Below, piece after piece: positions 30,960 through 43,698 of a stretch of 53,283 nt of DNA. Under the pieces are notes generated by a model, which had not been told where the DNA came from, did no database searches, and saw nothing but the letters and a program-made list of their open reading frames with translations. The position numbers were made by a program, and so were the translations under genes. The stretch spans positions 1 to 53,283 of the forward strand of contig JANBTH010000028.1 of the NCBI GenBank assembly GCA_027578815.1, given 5' to 3'. The DNA comes from Coemansia sp. RSA 1804. Its lineage: Eukaryota; Kickxellomycota; Kickxellomycetes; Kickxellales; Kickxellaceae. Within the stretch, counting starts at the first letter, position 1. Every line of letters starts with the position of its first letter.

Positions 30960-33900
30960 TTAAAATATTGCGTCATCTTTGAGCATCGAGTTTAGCCTAC
31001 TTAATTTAATAAATCAAAATATATGTATAGTATCTTATTAGTTGATGTCATTGGTTTTCATTAGCCATTGTTGCATAATATAGTTTGGGAGCTTACCATT
31101 TTTTATCGACATGCTTTTCCACAATCCGGTTGATGTTCTGTTGTCGGATAACGTATGGATGACTGAAAGATTTGAAAAACGCTTGGACCGCCCGCCGATA
31201 CCCATTAATGGCTGTAACCCGTACCGCAGTAGGCAATACATCAGCGGATACCACCATGCCATCAACTAAAGGCCCAAACGGTCGAATTTGCTCGTCACAA
31301 TAAATATTAATACCATATTCGCCTGGTTCCAACGGCCGAATCTGAATTTGAACGTTTCCAAAATCACCGCTAATTGTTTCTGGTCGATACGTGTGACGAC
31401 TTTCGTTCCATATTATATGGACATGGTCATTGCCAATGTGTCGCTTCTACATGGTATTTATATGCGCCGGGACATGTGTATCGACATATTTTAATTTATA
31501 TTGTGATTCTTAACCATATTTGTGTACGGTTTAAAATTACTTACCTTGTTTAGCTGACGTGCGTCGTTATCGCTATTGGGCATAGAGGCTGCCTCGTGGA
31601 ATATAAATTCAATACCATCATCTGAGAAATAAGGACAGCTTGTGCCATCGGAGCCATTAGCGTCAAGTTTTCCTATAAACCCGGGAAAAGACTTGATGTC
31701 AATTTTCCATCCAAGACCATTGACAAAACTTTTGTAAGAGCCACTTGTGTCATTGCCTGTGTTAGAGAGAATTTCCGGTTCACTCCATTGTCCAGGACCA
31801 ACATATAGCAATGCCGCTTTGATTGTCTCGCAAGCGTGTATCCTGTCAAGCGACATTATATCCCGGAATAGCGATTCTGACTTTTCCAACGGCATAAAAT
31901 AACAAGTTTCGCGTCCATACTCCTTTGCTATCATTTGGTGCTGCATAAGACTTCGAAAGAAATTAATCTTAAATGGACTACAACATTTGTGAATAAGAAA
32001 TAAATGAGTATGGCAATTTAAACACCGTGTAATACCGCTTTGCATTATGCATTAAAGCAATTACAAGCACATTGTTATAGTAGTTTTTAATACATTCTAT
32101 TTGGCACAAGCGAGTTACAGCATTATTACTTACCTCATTGGCCCGTGTTTAACAAAATTGTCAAAATAAGTGGATGCCTTTTCACGGCTTTTATCCGAAG
32201 AGCTTGTACTTGGGAGAATTGTTGAACATCCGACATTCGTGTCATTTCCAATTGGCTGTACGCTTGTTTGTTCGCTATTTTTCTCTTTTACATTCATATC
32301 CTGCAAAACTTGAGCTTCACAGGTAATAAAGTCAATAATCTTATCCATCGTTTTTGGACTTGCTTCTCGTGCTGCCCATTCCGTGCCAAACCCTTTCGCA
32401 CAGTCTTTGCCATTGTCTATCGAGTTGGCTTTTCTTTCTCTGAAAAGTGCATCGTTTACAACAAGCGAACTAGAATACACATTATTTTTGCTTCCATGCA
32501 CAAATATTATAGACAAAAATTAGTTTTTAGTATCACAGTCTGCAAAGCACCAATAAAGCATATTCACATATCATATACTTACCTTATAACTTGGATTGGT
32601 GCCTCTGTGATTCCGTATCCTTTATATATTTTGCGTGATGTATTTGTATCGACAACCGGTATGTCCACTTTCTGGTGAATATCTACCTTTGTATACGCCT
32701 CTGACATCTCAGGGGCAAAATGAACTCGCACAACGGTTTTTCCTGAACAGGAACGCATGATAAAACGACAGACTAATTTAAAAACATGTTATAATTGATT
32801 TTAGCATCAGTCATTATAAAAAAGCCACATACATTTGCTCTTGGGTTTTTGGAGATACCTACATTCGCTGCTTGGCTCGCTGTATATTTTGAGAATACCG
32901 CTATTGTGTGCGTAAAAGTAGACCCGGCGGCTTCTCAAATCTTCATGAACCATAGGGTCAATACGTGTTTTATCAAAATCACTACAGTATTGTTGAATTT
33001 AGTTATACCTTTCAAACTCCAACAGTTAACAGATGCGCGGTTAGACAACCACCGACAGCGGATATTCACTTTAAACTCTTTTCTATTAACTTACCTTCCA
33101 GGCGCACCTTGATATCTGCTCCGATCAAACTCATCAAAGTGCTGAAGCATTGTTATGTATAGGACTTCGCCAGCTTGCTACAAATTGAAGATATTTACAG
33201 TAAAATATTTCAGACAGGTTGACTTATAGTAGTAGATGTTGTTGTGCCTGTCAACTGCGAAATGGGTACACCTGTGTTCAACGTAATCTCTCTTGTTTTA
33301 AATCTACTGCAGCTTACCTTCACCGACTCTATAGCATCTCCAGTATAGCTATGCTCGTTTTCTGATACAGTCATAAACTCTTCCATGCTCATTGACTTCA
33401 AGTCCGAATAATATGTTGATACAAGTTTTAACAGCAAACCATGGTTGCTATCTTCCTTTACAAGACAGAAGTTATATTTGTGTGCATTCTTGGCCTCATT
33501 GAATGTTGGGTTAGCACAGGCAAGAATAACTTCGTCAACAAGAAAGTCACGAATGCTCTTGACATCTGCGCCCTCAATGTGTGAATCGTTACGTGTAATA
33601 AGCTCCGGTACTTTAATAATTATTGTAGTTACAAGTTCAACCATTTCCCGAATTACCACGGCTACAATATGCACAGTCAACACATGTGAATTTTAAATAG
33701 TGGAGCTGCAACTACATACAGAATGGCGGTCCATTACATTTACAACTCTACATATGCCATCAACAAGTGCAATGTTTACATACCTTTTCCTATTGTGTTA
33801 CTAGGTGTTATCCTATCAAAGTGCTCGGCAATGGCTTTCATCACGTACATAGCGAGCTTTCGGGTCCAGATCTATAATATTGGTAAACAAAAAATAAGAT

Positions 33901-36900
33901 TAACCTGGCTTAGATTTAAAATATCGACTGGAAGACCATTATCATTTAATACATGTTGCAGATTCCGCAAAAGATAGGAATTGGGTTTGCACTTACAGTA
34001 CCAAGGTATTCCATTATATCATACTGGCCTACCACAAAAAGCCCGATGTTACTGATCGATAGTCGAACCGTGTCATCTCGTGTTGAAAAAAGACCCGAAA
34101 GTACGGCATAGAGGCAGTTGTCAATAATGCGGCTGTTCCTTGACCTATGGTTGTAAAATGGTTATTATTATATTAGCGATGCTTTGTCAACCACTGACAG
34201 TGTATGGCTAATTGTGAGGGTGCAATCACTTACTGCTTGTCTTTTATACTTAGTTCGTTAAAACATATCATTGCAAGCCCTGATAAAAGCGTGTGTTCTG
34301 TTGCAATACGGCATTTGTCGCTGTAAGCACTAAGAGAATCCTCATCCAAAAGTACATGCCACATAGTATCGCAGGCCTTTCCAAACATTGGTCCGCCATC
34401 CATCCACTCAACGAGATACTGTTTGTTTCCAAGCGGATCAGAGATAATTGGATATTCACACTCTTTAAGCGTGCCTGCTTCAGAACTAACAGTACGATAG
34501 GGGTCAGAGTCATCAACCATATTGCACTCGGTAGTTTTGCGTGCATTTCCCAAAGTGTGGTTTGATGTGGTAACCCGGTTGGCGCTAAGCATCGTGCCCA
34601 TCGATGCAAGCAGCGTAGCTGCGCCTTGTATTGCGTGATCAGAAAAGCCGCCCTCGTAGGTAGATCGCTGAAGAAATATACGCCAAAGCCCTCGACTAAG
34701 TGCCAGCAGCAGGATTCGTGACCCAGAGATCCCGAGTGACAATATCGATTTACACTCGACAAGAAAAACCTGCACTTGGTCGACGCTGATGATGTGACCT
34801 TTCTATAAGCGATTTAAACGACACCCAAAAACAAAGATGGTTGCATTCAGTATATCCATTGTGTATATTTTGTAAGCAACGGAGGATAATGAAATACTGG
34901 ATTGAAGACTCTTTGCCAGCGCATCACATTGTACTTACTGCTAAGGAGGATAGTGTTAACAATGCCGTTTGCAAAAACCGAGATCGTAGGAATAGCACTC
35001 TGCTGCTGATGTGGTCTGAACAGTGGCAACCAACACGAAACATTGCAAGTTGCGCAACTCGTCCACGGTAATCATCTGTGCTGTAGCTTGTTGCCATTTC
35101 GGCTATCCACCATGTAGTATTGAGCATCACATCGTCGTTGTCTGGCACATAGCGAGAGCAGTCTAGCACTGCTCTGTACACATTCCACGACATCACCATC
35201 CCACGCAAAATGATCTTGCTATGCACCACCTAGATATTTTTGCATCAAATACAATTCAGAGATTAATATTTCAAGCATCATTATTGATAAGGAAAAGCAT
35301 ACATCTTAACTGTATAATTCTTACCTCAGCATCAATCGGGTTTCCAAGCAGACTCACCCACACCAGCCACATCTTTTGCAGGTCTGTGATAACGTTGTTT
35401 CGATCGTTGACAAACTCACTTATGTGGAAGTCGGCCCATATACCCTCAAGTTGCCATATCCTGGTTGCTATATTGCCCAGAAGGCTGACCGCTGCCTAGA
35501 TATCAAAGAATAAATAGTATAAAATATTGCTTCAATACGTGGCAGCCATTAAATAAGAGATTGTTCTGCGTAAACTCTGCATGTATATTCTTACCTTGGT
35601 ATTTGCCATGGCAATATTAGCTTTTTGAGAATCAATAGACGGCATGGGTCGCGACCCGGGCTTACTGCGGTAATGATGTGTTTGCTTGGGGCTTAGCTGA
35701 ATATCCAATTGATCGGTGCTAATAAATGCAGGGCCAACAGAGTGGGGCTGTTGGTTGTACTGTTCGGCTGCAATTGAAACCATGCTATTTGGCCTTGGTG
35801 GCATGGCTGAAACCCCCTCCCATGAAGCGACAGGCATGTGTTGTCTATCGTAACTCTCTGCAGGAGACCGAAGAAGAGTAGCCCTATTATCACACCTACT
35901 ATCTTCGTTTGTATTCCTCGCACTTTCAGAGGATGAGGAGCTCGCTACATCTCTTTCCGTTGTGTTGTTCTGAATGGAGTCGCTTGACGTATTTTGATAA
36001 ACAGAGTCAGCAGGAGCTTGTTTTCTGCCTACGGACTGGCTCGACGGGGTGACAAATTTACTCTTGTGAAAAGGGTTCTTAATCCGTTTCCACAAGCTAT
36101 GTCCAAAGGAATCCACAGCTTTGCTGTGTGTAGTGACGGTTCTTTTATTACCGCTGTCATGCTCTCTGGTTGTGGAAGCATGCATTTCTGTAGATTTGCG
36201 CTGAGCATAAGCTCGACGGTCCCTGTTCACAAGGCTTTGCATTCGATATACTCGCTGAGGAGCCATAATCGCCGATTGCGTTTGTACCAGCTTATCGTCT
36301 GCGATATGGTTGCCAAGCTGGACGAGATTCTCCGGACTTGATCCTATTATGCTTGTGTATGCGCCACACAGACTTTGTGCCAACATCTCTGAAATTTCGC
36401 CGCTTGTACGCCGCGTCTTTTTGTTGCTTCCTTCAAAAAGGCTTTCAATTTTTTCAATCGAATTGCACTCCTCCTGGGCTGTGCGGTTAACATCGTCATA
36501 TACAAGCTGCATTGTATCCCATACCAGGTTGGAAGTCGTGTTAAAGGGAGTTGCAGTGCCAAGGATGTCATGGAGGTCGTGCGTGTTCAGATGATACGTA
36601 GGAGACTTTATGCTATTTAGATAAGCATCTACCTTGCTTAGCCCCTTGCGCTGACGCTGGCCGGAAAACATGCTTTCTTGGATCAATACGCGCTCATCGA
36701 CACCAAGAATGTATCGCCCGCGAGCAATGGTCAATGCCTGCAATACATTGCACCACACATTCAAATGGTTAATCCACTTTGTCTTTGTGCCATACAGCTC
36801 GCGGAATTTTGCGAATATTTCGTCCATTTGGCCACCAAGCACAAATGTTCCTGAAATGAGACTCTATATAATATTATAACAAACCCATTCTTTTAGTCGT

Positions 36901-39465
36901 ATTTTTCTTTGTTTCCATTCCCGTTTTCTTGTTTACATTTAAAACTAGTGCATACCTCCACAATAATTGTAAGCGCGCGGTTAGCAAACGATGTTGGCGA
37001 GGTCACATCTTCTGGCGAGCCAGGCTCTGACTTTAGAAATTTGATTGCAATACTTTGCAACTTGTCCATAAACTTTCTTTTGACCCAGAATGGGAGATTG
37101 TGGCGATAGAGACGTATAACGGCCCGATGAACAAGAAGTCCATTGTAAAGCAACACAAGCTACATGAAAAAACAAGAGTTAACATGATTTATCATTGGTT
37201 GTGGACAATAAAATAATCTTTAGTTGACTGTGCAAAAACAATTCCACAGAGCTCAGAATTTTGATAAAAATTTTAGCTGGTATTTACCTTCTTCTCGTCC
37301 CACTTGTTGTCTCGCACAAGCCAATCCAATAAGCCGTATACTTGCTCCATGTAGTCAGCAATGACATTAGAAAGCATATGGGCATCGTCTCTGTTTACTT
37401 GAAGATGCACTGGCCGATACTCCTCCTTGCATGCCAGCCATACACGTACAACAGTCAAAGAGCCAAGACAAACGCTATAACTTGTGTTGAGTACAAAATC
37501 AACACTCAAGCATTCATCAGAAACACCCATAGTGGAACTATCGGAGAACGCTTGCAAGGAAAGGCGCAGGATGTCAATAAAAAACCGTCCAGAATCAATG
37601 TGACAGTCAAGCATCAAATAACGCAGTGTATCATAGGTGCGCGCTTTGACAAGCCGTACGTTTGCTAGTGTTGTGCCATCTATTCCTGGAAACTCCTCAA
37701 TCTCAGCCCTACTCGCATTTCGTGGATTCTTCTCAACAAAGGGGGCAAACAGTTCCTCTTCAGAAAGCATTTGCTCGTATCTTGGGACAAGATTATTCAA
37801 CATAAAGTCAATGAACAATTGTAGTCCTAGGATTGGCACCCTGTTGACATGTCTGGTTCTCAGCGGATCTACAACTTGTGCAATTAAAATACAAATGAAA
37901 TTTCAATATAAAGGAAATCCTTCCTGAACATTCGGTCTCAATCCTATCACCAAAGGCTGAAAGAAAATTTAACATACCTTCCACACTCGGATATATCCAC
38001 ATGAGATAGGCCTTACAAAACAGACGATATATGCCTTTTATGCTTGTTTTGAGGTCTTCCAGATCAGAAGCAATCATTGGAGCAAGTGGGGGCAGATCAA
38101 AGGGCTTTTTGGAATCTTGGTCAATAAAGGAGAATGGGTCTGTGTACTGCCTAATATAACCCAACTGAATATACAGCGAGTAAGACATATGTGGGTCGGG
38201 AACAAGGCTGGCGAGGTATGATATATATGTCAGAACATTTTTCAGCATCCGTAGCGCAAGTATTCCTTGTGGGTTGATTGGGTTTTCAGGGTCCTGAAGC
38301 GTGGGGCATATACAAGCACGTCCAGGACGAAAGCTGACAATTGCTCGTTGGCCACATCCAATATCCACCGCCTCTATTCCGCTTGCTATCGTGCACATTA
38401 TATTGCTAACAATAAGCGATGCGGCCGGCATATCAACATATGAGAACGCGCGAAGGCAGATGGCGTTTGTGAAGAGATCTGTAGTGGTTTCTGAGAACTC
38501 CCCCTTTCTTGTAGTCATATACAGACAAAGAGAGTATAGCCCCAGGACACGCACTTCTTGGTTATTCCCATGGTCAAGAAGAACAATAAGCATATTCTCT
38601 ATTTCATTCTGCTTCCATCCGCTAGCAAAGAGTCGTGGAAGCAGCTCGATTAATCGATGGATGTAAGGTATAGGCTTCCATAGGCTGACAATCGCGCCCT
38701 TGCTTGGCGAAAGAAATCTTTCTGGAAGCGCTATTAAGAGAACAATAATGTTTCAAAATCAAATATGTTAATAGAATATTACCAAACTTTTTTTTTTTTT
38801 TTTTTTTCAAAATATAGCCGCCGATTATACTGTTTTTGGCTTTTGCTTTAGCATGCGAAGAAATAGGAGAAAGTCAACAACATCTCGATACTTACAGTTT
38901 AGATATTGTATTTCGTTGGCAAACATGCTATACAGCATTGTGAATATAATTTCTCTGTAACGAGCATACACCCAGACAGCCTCATTTGGGTTGCAATGGT
39001 CTATTGGAAAGAAAAGACAATACGGATGTAAATGTGTTAATCGGCATATAAAGGTATACATGGTGTATGGAAGTAACATGCTTGAGGCTATGATCAAGAT
39101 AGAGAAATAAGCAAAAAACGTGACAAAGTCCATCTCAGAAGACGCGCGTGCCTTCAGTAGCGGTTTGTTCTAGGTATTTTGCACTTACCAGTCACAAAGT
39201 CAACAAACTTGGACACACGATAGCTTGGCTGCTTTTTGGTATTGAACCACTCAAGCTCGCTTTGGTTTTGATTGTGAGCTGCATCGCAGAGATTTTGGAT
39301 AAAGCTGGCAGTTACCGGTACCTGGTATTTCGGCGGAAGGGTAGACAGGTTGCCTAGATTGTCAGTTAGCGGAAGCGTGTCTTCGAGCTGTGGTGTTGGA
39401 TGGTCTGGAGACAATATCCAGCTGTTGCTGCTACCTCCGCTTTTAATATGGTGCTTTTTAAACAT
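30960..39465 (-). CDS. RALGAPA: Ral GTPase-activating protein alpha subunit (RalGAP-alpha), 19 exons
   Basis: RalGAP-alpha is the catalytic subunit that, with a beta subunit, inactivates Ral/Rheb-like small GTPases. Exons: 39189..39465, 38896..39000, 37978..38730, 37288..37868, 36956..37159, 35595..36863, 35325..35495, 34939..35229, 34234..34802, 33997..34144, 33784..33871, 33318..33661, 33095..33177, 32863..32981, 32583..32772, 32134..32469, 31545..31977, 31097..31446, 30960..30996. All phases close to about 2115 aa, near the 2036 aa of the human protein. Most of the length is helical scaffold; exon 6 ends in a Ser/basic linker. The C-terminal Rap/RalGAP domain has LYVGPGQWSEPEILSNTG, FVNGLGWKIDI, EFIFHEAASMP, the Asn-thumb helix RHIGNDHVHIIWNE, and PFGPLVDGMVVSADVLP. 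If the last intron is retained, an in-frame TAA at 31094..31096 ends the protein 12 residues earlier. Confidence 0.9.
38788..38807. repeat. Poly(T)/poly(A) tract of 20 bases in RalGAP-alpha intron 2
   Basis: An uninterrupted run of 20 T on the plus strand lies inside the intron between 38731 and 38895. It is the longest homopolymer in the window and is length-uncertain in any assembly. Confidence 0.9.
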
Positions 39466-39911
39466 GGTCCGATTTTAGTCACAGGCTTCAGGATATAGAA
39501 GAAGAAGAAGAAATATGGATAACTATTTTTTGTAGAAGCTTATTATTTGCAAAAGGCAAGACAGAGCACGATAGCAAAGAATAGCACTGAGGAAAGGGGA
39601 GAGCCGCGGGCGCTGGTATCCACAGAGCAGCCGATCAGAAAACGGCGCACATAGGAAAGTGCAAATGAAATGGATTAAGCCTAGAATGTTTATGAAACAT
39701 GCATTCATCAGCGGCTGGGCAAGACGACAGGCGAAAAATACCCATACAACCAAGAAAGTCTGGGTAGAGGTGACTTTTTTTAATGTTGTAAATTCACTAG
39801 AAAAGACGAACCAAAGAATGAGTAGATGTTATCAGAAAATGAAAAGAGAAATAAAAAACAAGGCCCAATTCGATACAGCAAAATTAGGGAGCAAGCAAGC
39901 TCATGGTTGCA
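39466..39911. other. Spacer between YPK1 3' end and RalGAP-alpha 5' end
   Basis: This 446 bp region should hold the YPK1 3' UTR and the RalGAP-alpha promoter (both minus). It has a (GAA)n-like purine run at about 39499..39512. No gene was recognised; short open frames on both strands have no family resemblance. Confidence 0.4.
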
Positions 39912-41389
39912 CTAGTTGCGGTAGTTGTCGATGTTGTTCATGGTCATGCTCTGCGCAAGCGACATGGCACCGCCGCTTCCGTCGTAAGTAAAGCCAACAA
40001 ACTGCTCCTGGACAGTCTCAGAGAGATTAGAGTCGGGGATATACGAGTCCTGGGGTGGCTCGGCAGTGAACTCCTCGTCAAAGTTACTGGTGTCGATTGC
40101 CGAGGCAACGCTGGGCTTGAACGGAGGCTCGTACTGCTTTCCAATCAGATAGTCCCAGTTGATCTCGGCAAAGAAGGGCTGCTCCTTGATCTCAGCAGCG
40201 CCGTTGTTGCCCAGGCGGCGGCGGGGATCGCGCTGCAACAGGCCGCGTAGAAGCGCCTTTGCCCGGTTCCCCATGTCGTCAGGGAAGACAAGCTCGTCTT
40301 CCAGAATGCGGCGGTACATCTCGTTGACATTCTCGTCGTAGAAGGGAGGCAGGCCGGTCATCATTTCGTAGAGCAGCACGCCAAAGGTCCACCAGTCAAC
40401 GGTCTTGGTATAGCCGCGGCCCTGCAGCAGCTCGGGTGCCAGATACTCTGGGGTGCCGCAGAATGTGTTTGTGGTTTCGTTATCGCCCATATTGAGCTTG
40501 CACAGCCCAAAGTCGCACAGCGCAATGTGGCCGCTGTAGTCAAGGAGAATGTTCTCCGGCTTGAGATCGCGGTATATTACGTTGTACGAGTGCAGGCAGT
40601 CGAGTGCGCTCAGCAGCTCGGCAGCATAGAAGCGGCTTCGGTGCTGGTCAAAGCGGCCCTCGCGCTGCAGATGGTGGAAAAGCTCCCCGCCGTTGATAAA
40701 GGCAAGCACGAGATACAGCTTCTCCGGAGTCTGGAACGAAAACTTGAGAGGAACAATGAACGGGTGGTTGATCTTGGCCAGAACGTTGCGCTCTGCGAGC
40801 GTGTGAGCAACCTCAGAGCGCATGACAATCTTGGACTTGCTGAGGATTTTCATCGCATAAATACGGTTCGTGTCGCGCTTACGCACTTGCATGACCTTGC
40901 CAAAGCTCCCCTTGCCAATGACCTTGAGCAGATCAAACTGCTCGATCGACAGCGGGGTGGAATCCTTTTTATTGAAGCAGTACTGCACACGGATGTGGCC
41001 TGATCCACCGGCTCCCCCCAGAAGCGGGATCCAGTCGTCATACAGGCGGCCGTCGGCAAAGTCCGGGAGAATCTGCACCGCGCCCAGGAAGATCGCGCCA
41101 GTGGCAACTCCCTGCTGCCCGCCAAGCGGGTGGACCTGTGCTCCGCGGCCCTGCGGGTTTCCAGCGTTAGCGCTGCCATTGCTAGATCCGCCGCCGTTGC
41201 CAAATCTCTGGAAGCTCCGTGGCTGGGCTGGGCGTTGGTACTGCAGCTCTGCCGTTCGCTGGTACAGTGAGACCATCACCGGCCCCGTGCGGGAAACATC
41301 GCTACAAAAGCCAACCAGCAAGCAATGGCAGCCGTTGTGTGTGTTTTAGTGTCAAATATCCGTTTGGATTTAGGTGGTCGCAACAGCAT

Positions 41390-41454
<65 letters not shown>

Positions 41455-42121
41455 AGCAAAAAAAACGAGCAGGATTTGCGCGCTGCTCAATAGACAGAGC
41501 GCGACAGCTTGAGTAGAAATAGGGCAGAAAAGCGACAGCTTCTGCACATAATACAGAGAAGTGTTTAAAACTCCGTAAGCTTACAGCGCATCGCTTGTAT
41601 TTGCTGCATGCACCTTGTCCACTGCAGATACGACAAGACATGGATTCAGATTCAGATAATGCGGATGGGCAGTTCCACCAGGTTTGCTGAACTTGCTACT
41701 CAAGACAAACGGTGTGCGGCAGTGCTTTTTTTCCTTTATACTTACAAGTTGACTCTGTACTTCCAGATCGGATTCTGCATATCACCGCCCAGGCTGGCAA
41801 CCACAGCTTCGTTCTTGTCAAACTCGACAACCGCATAGGGGCGCTGATGGGCCTCGTTCTTGTATGGAGCATACCTGGCCATCAGCTGCTGGGATCCAGG
41901 CGGATACACGAGATTCCGCGCCTCCATAACACGGATGACAAGGATTCCGGAGCGCTTGACCGACGATCCTTGCGCCTGGTTTGCACTAGGCAGGCCATTG
42001 GTGATCAATGCACTCTGGGCAGAAACCGCGCCATGCTCGCCTTGGCCTGCTGCTGCTTGAGACGCACTGCCGTTGATGTGTGCGTCACTGCCAGATGCAT
42101 TGTTTCCACGCGCGCCACCGA

Positions 42122-42163
<42 letters not shown>

Positions 42164-42599
42164 ATTGCTGGTGATAGGCCGCGTTCTGTGGAATAGCCGA
42201 GCTTCCAAATGCCATGTTTGATGCCTGCATCGTCTGACTCGCACTGCGGAATGTGCTTGGGTGCTGCTGGTGTGGTTGCTGTTGCTGCTGCTGCTGCGGC
42301 TGCTGCCGACCACCTCCAAAGAAGCCCGAGCCGCTTCCCGGCGGCTGGTTTCCCGACTTACCGCCGTCATTTAATGCTACATGATACCAGAACGATGGAA
42401 CAGAATTTCAGGTGTTGTTAGCGTGGTTTGAAAAGAAGTGCTATTCATCGAATGCAGGCATGGAATCCCAGCGCTGGGCATTAAAAAAAGAAGCTCTGTG
42501 AAGCTGGAATTTACAGATGACTGGTTCCATAGAATAAAACAGCCGTTGCTCGTTTAGCCAGCCGACCGACTTACAATTACTAGGACGCAGCCAAGACAT
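39912..42599 (-). CDS. YPK1: Ypk1/Gad8-type AGC protein kinase with N-terminal C2-like domain
   Basis: Ypk1/Gad8 (SGK-like) is the main TORC2/PDK1 effector controlling sphingolipid synthesis, membrane stress and growth. Exons are 42575..42599, 41746..42376 and 39912..41301, giving about 681 aa; yeast Ypk1 has 680. The start is MSWLRPSN. Gln/Gly-rich sequence with a 13-Gln run precedes a C2-like domain (SGILVIRVMEARNL, then RPYAVVEFDKNEAVVASLGG, NPIWKYRVNFDVSR). The kinase domain has IGKGSFGKV (residue 347), catalytic Lys370, YRDLKPEN with Asp464, DFG Asp482 and the PDK1-site Thr498 in TFCGTPEY. The turn-motif Ser638 (QDSYIP) and hydrophobic-motif Thr657 (FVGFTYDG) are present, so both TORC2-dependent sites are retained. 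Introns are phase-consistent with GTAAGT donors; the 444-nt second intron carries a long AAC repeat. Confidence 0.95.
41390..41454. repeat. (CAA)n/(GTT)n microsatellite, about 21 copies, in YPK1 intron 2
   Basis: This uninterrupted trinucleotide run lies inside the 444-nt intron 41302..41745. On the YPK1 sense strand it reads GTT repeats, which adds U/G-rich sequence to the intron. It is the same unit as the shorter run near the TRA1 start. Confidence 0.95.
42123..42161. repeat. (CAG)n repeat encoding poly-Gln in YPK1
   Basis: Thirteen uninterrupted CAG codons (CTG on the plus strand) encode a Gln tract ahead of the C2-like domain. A second, mixed CAG/CAA cluster sits at about 42274..42304. 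A pure codon run implies replication-slippage variability among strains. Confidence 0.9.
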
Positions 42600-43698
42600 T
42601 GTTGTGGCGTTTACGTGGAGCTACAAGTTGGTAATAAAAATAGAGCACCAAGTATTCGAAAATAAGCGGCGGATAGATTTTCCACGGCACAGCGGAAACA
42701 AGGTGGATAACAAAACAACAAAAATAAAGAGAGAATGGAGGAAGAAGATAAAGAACACAATAACAGCAGAGTACCAGAGTGGGGGGTTAGAGCAAGGCGA
42801 GTGGTGCTGGACAGAGAAGGAAGAAAGATAGGAAAAGCGAGAATAAAAAGGAACTGGCATCATCCAGTACTTTTCTTCCTTTTCTGACCTCCACTAGCAG
42901 AGATTTGATGAGGGGATTTTAAGCACTTGTGGAAAGATCGGCAGCGCTCATTCGTCATGCACGAGCGCTGCACTTTTGTTGGCCCTTTTGAACACATGTG
43001 TGGGCTTTTGCAACAAATGTCGGATCCAGAACCTTAAGACTGCCAGCTGCTTTTGTCCAACACGCTAATGCTGCAAAAAAGGACAAAGGGAGCTTCCAAA
43101 GACAAGAGGAACTGCCAAAGACAAGGCGGCAGACATTCCGTGTGATCTCTTTTCGCTTTGCTATGGTTCTGTGCGTGGCTTTCTCACTGCAGACACTACC
43201 GCCGACGAACACAAACAGTGGCGGCAAAAGGCAGGAAGCGAGAAGCAGAAAGACAATAAGCACAGTCGGCTGGCGAATTGCCACCAGAATTGGGATCCGC
43301 AATAAAGAACCAAGCACGAATTGATGCTGTGGCGCCCGCGGTTCTTCATAGCACGACAGATGTGTCTTGCTTGAATCCTCGCATGACGTTCCTCTCTGAA
43401 AAGAAACGCCGTGTATTGAAAAAAGACCTGTGGTTTCTTAGAACCCGTGTCAAAGCACAATACCAATTGCTTCAGGCAGGATGCTCTAGCGGGCGACTAC
43501 TATTCTAAGGAGGTTTGCAGCAGCGTCAGATTCCACAAGGTCCGTAGCCATCAGTTTGTTCGCCAAAGCTTACTCGTTTAACAATAATCAACGCACGAAG
43601 AAGAAAAGGAAGAAGAAATAATACGGCAGCCACAATAAAAACAAGCAGTAGACGCCCGCCAAATGAGCTGTCCTCAGCATTCATTAGATTGAATAGCA
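42600..43698. promoter_or_regulatory. YPK1 upstream region and DIP2-like 3' region
   Basis: This 1.1 kb lies between the DIP2-like stop (43699) and the YPK1 start (42599), both genes on the minus strand. It should hold the YPK1 promoter and the DIP2-like 3' UTR. Open frames such as plus 42998..43324 have no recognisable domain and are treated as chance. No RNA gene was recognised. Confidence 0.4.

Noticed and set aside
37948..37978. A 21-nt intron-like element (GTATGT...TTTCAG) in RalGAP-alpha
   Set aside because: Using the distant TTGTAG acceptor instead gives the in-phase, family-like sequence starting DPLRTRHVNRVPILG; the short form leads into non-coding sequence.
41219..41641. Frames encoding long Asn, Thr, Leu or Val homopolymers
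   Set aside because: These are translations of the CAA/GTT microsatellite inside YPK1 intron 2, on either strand, not genes.
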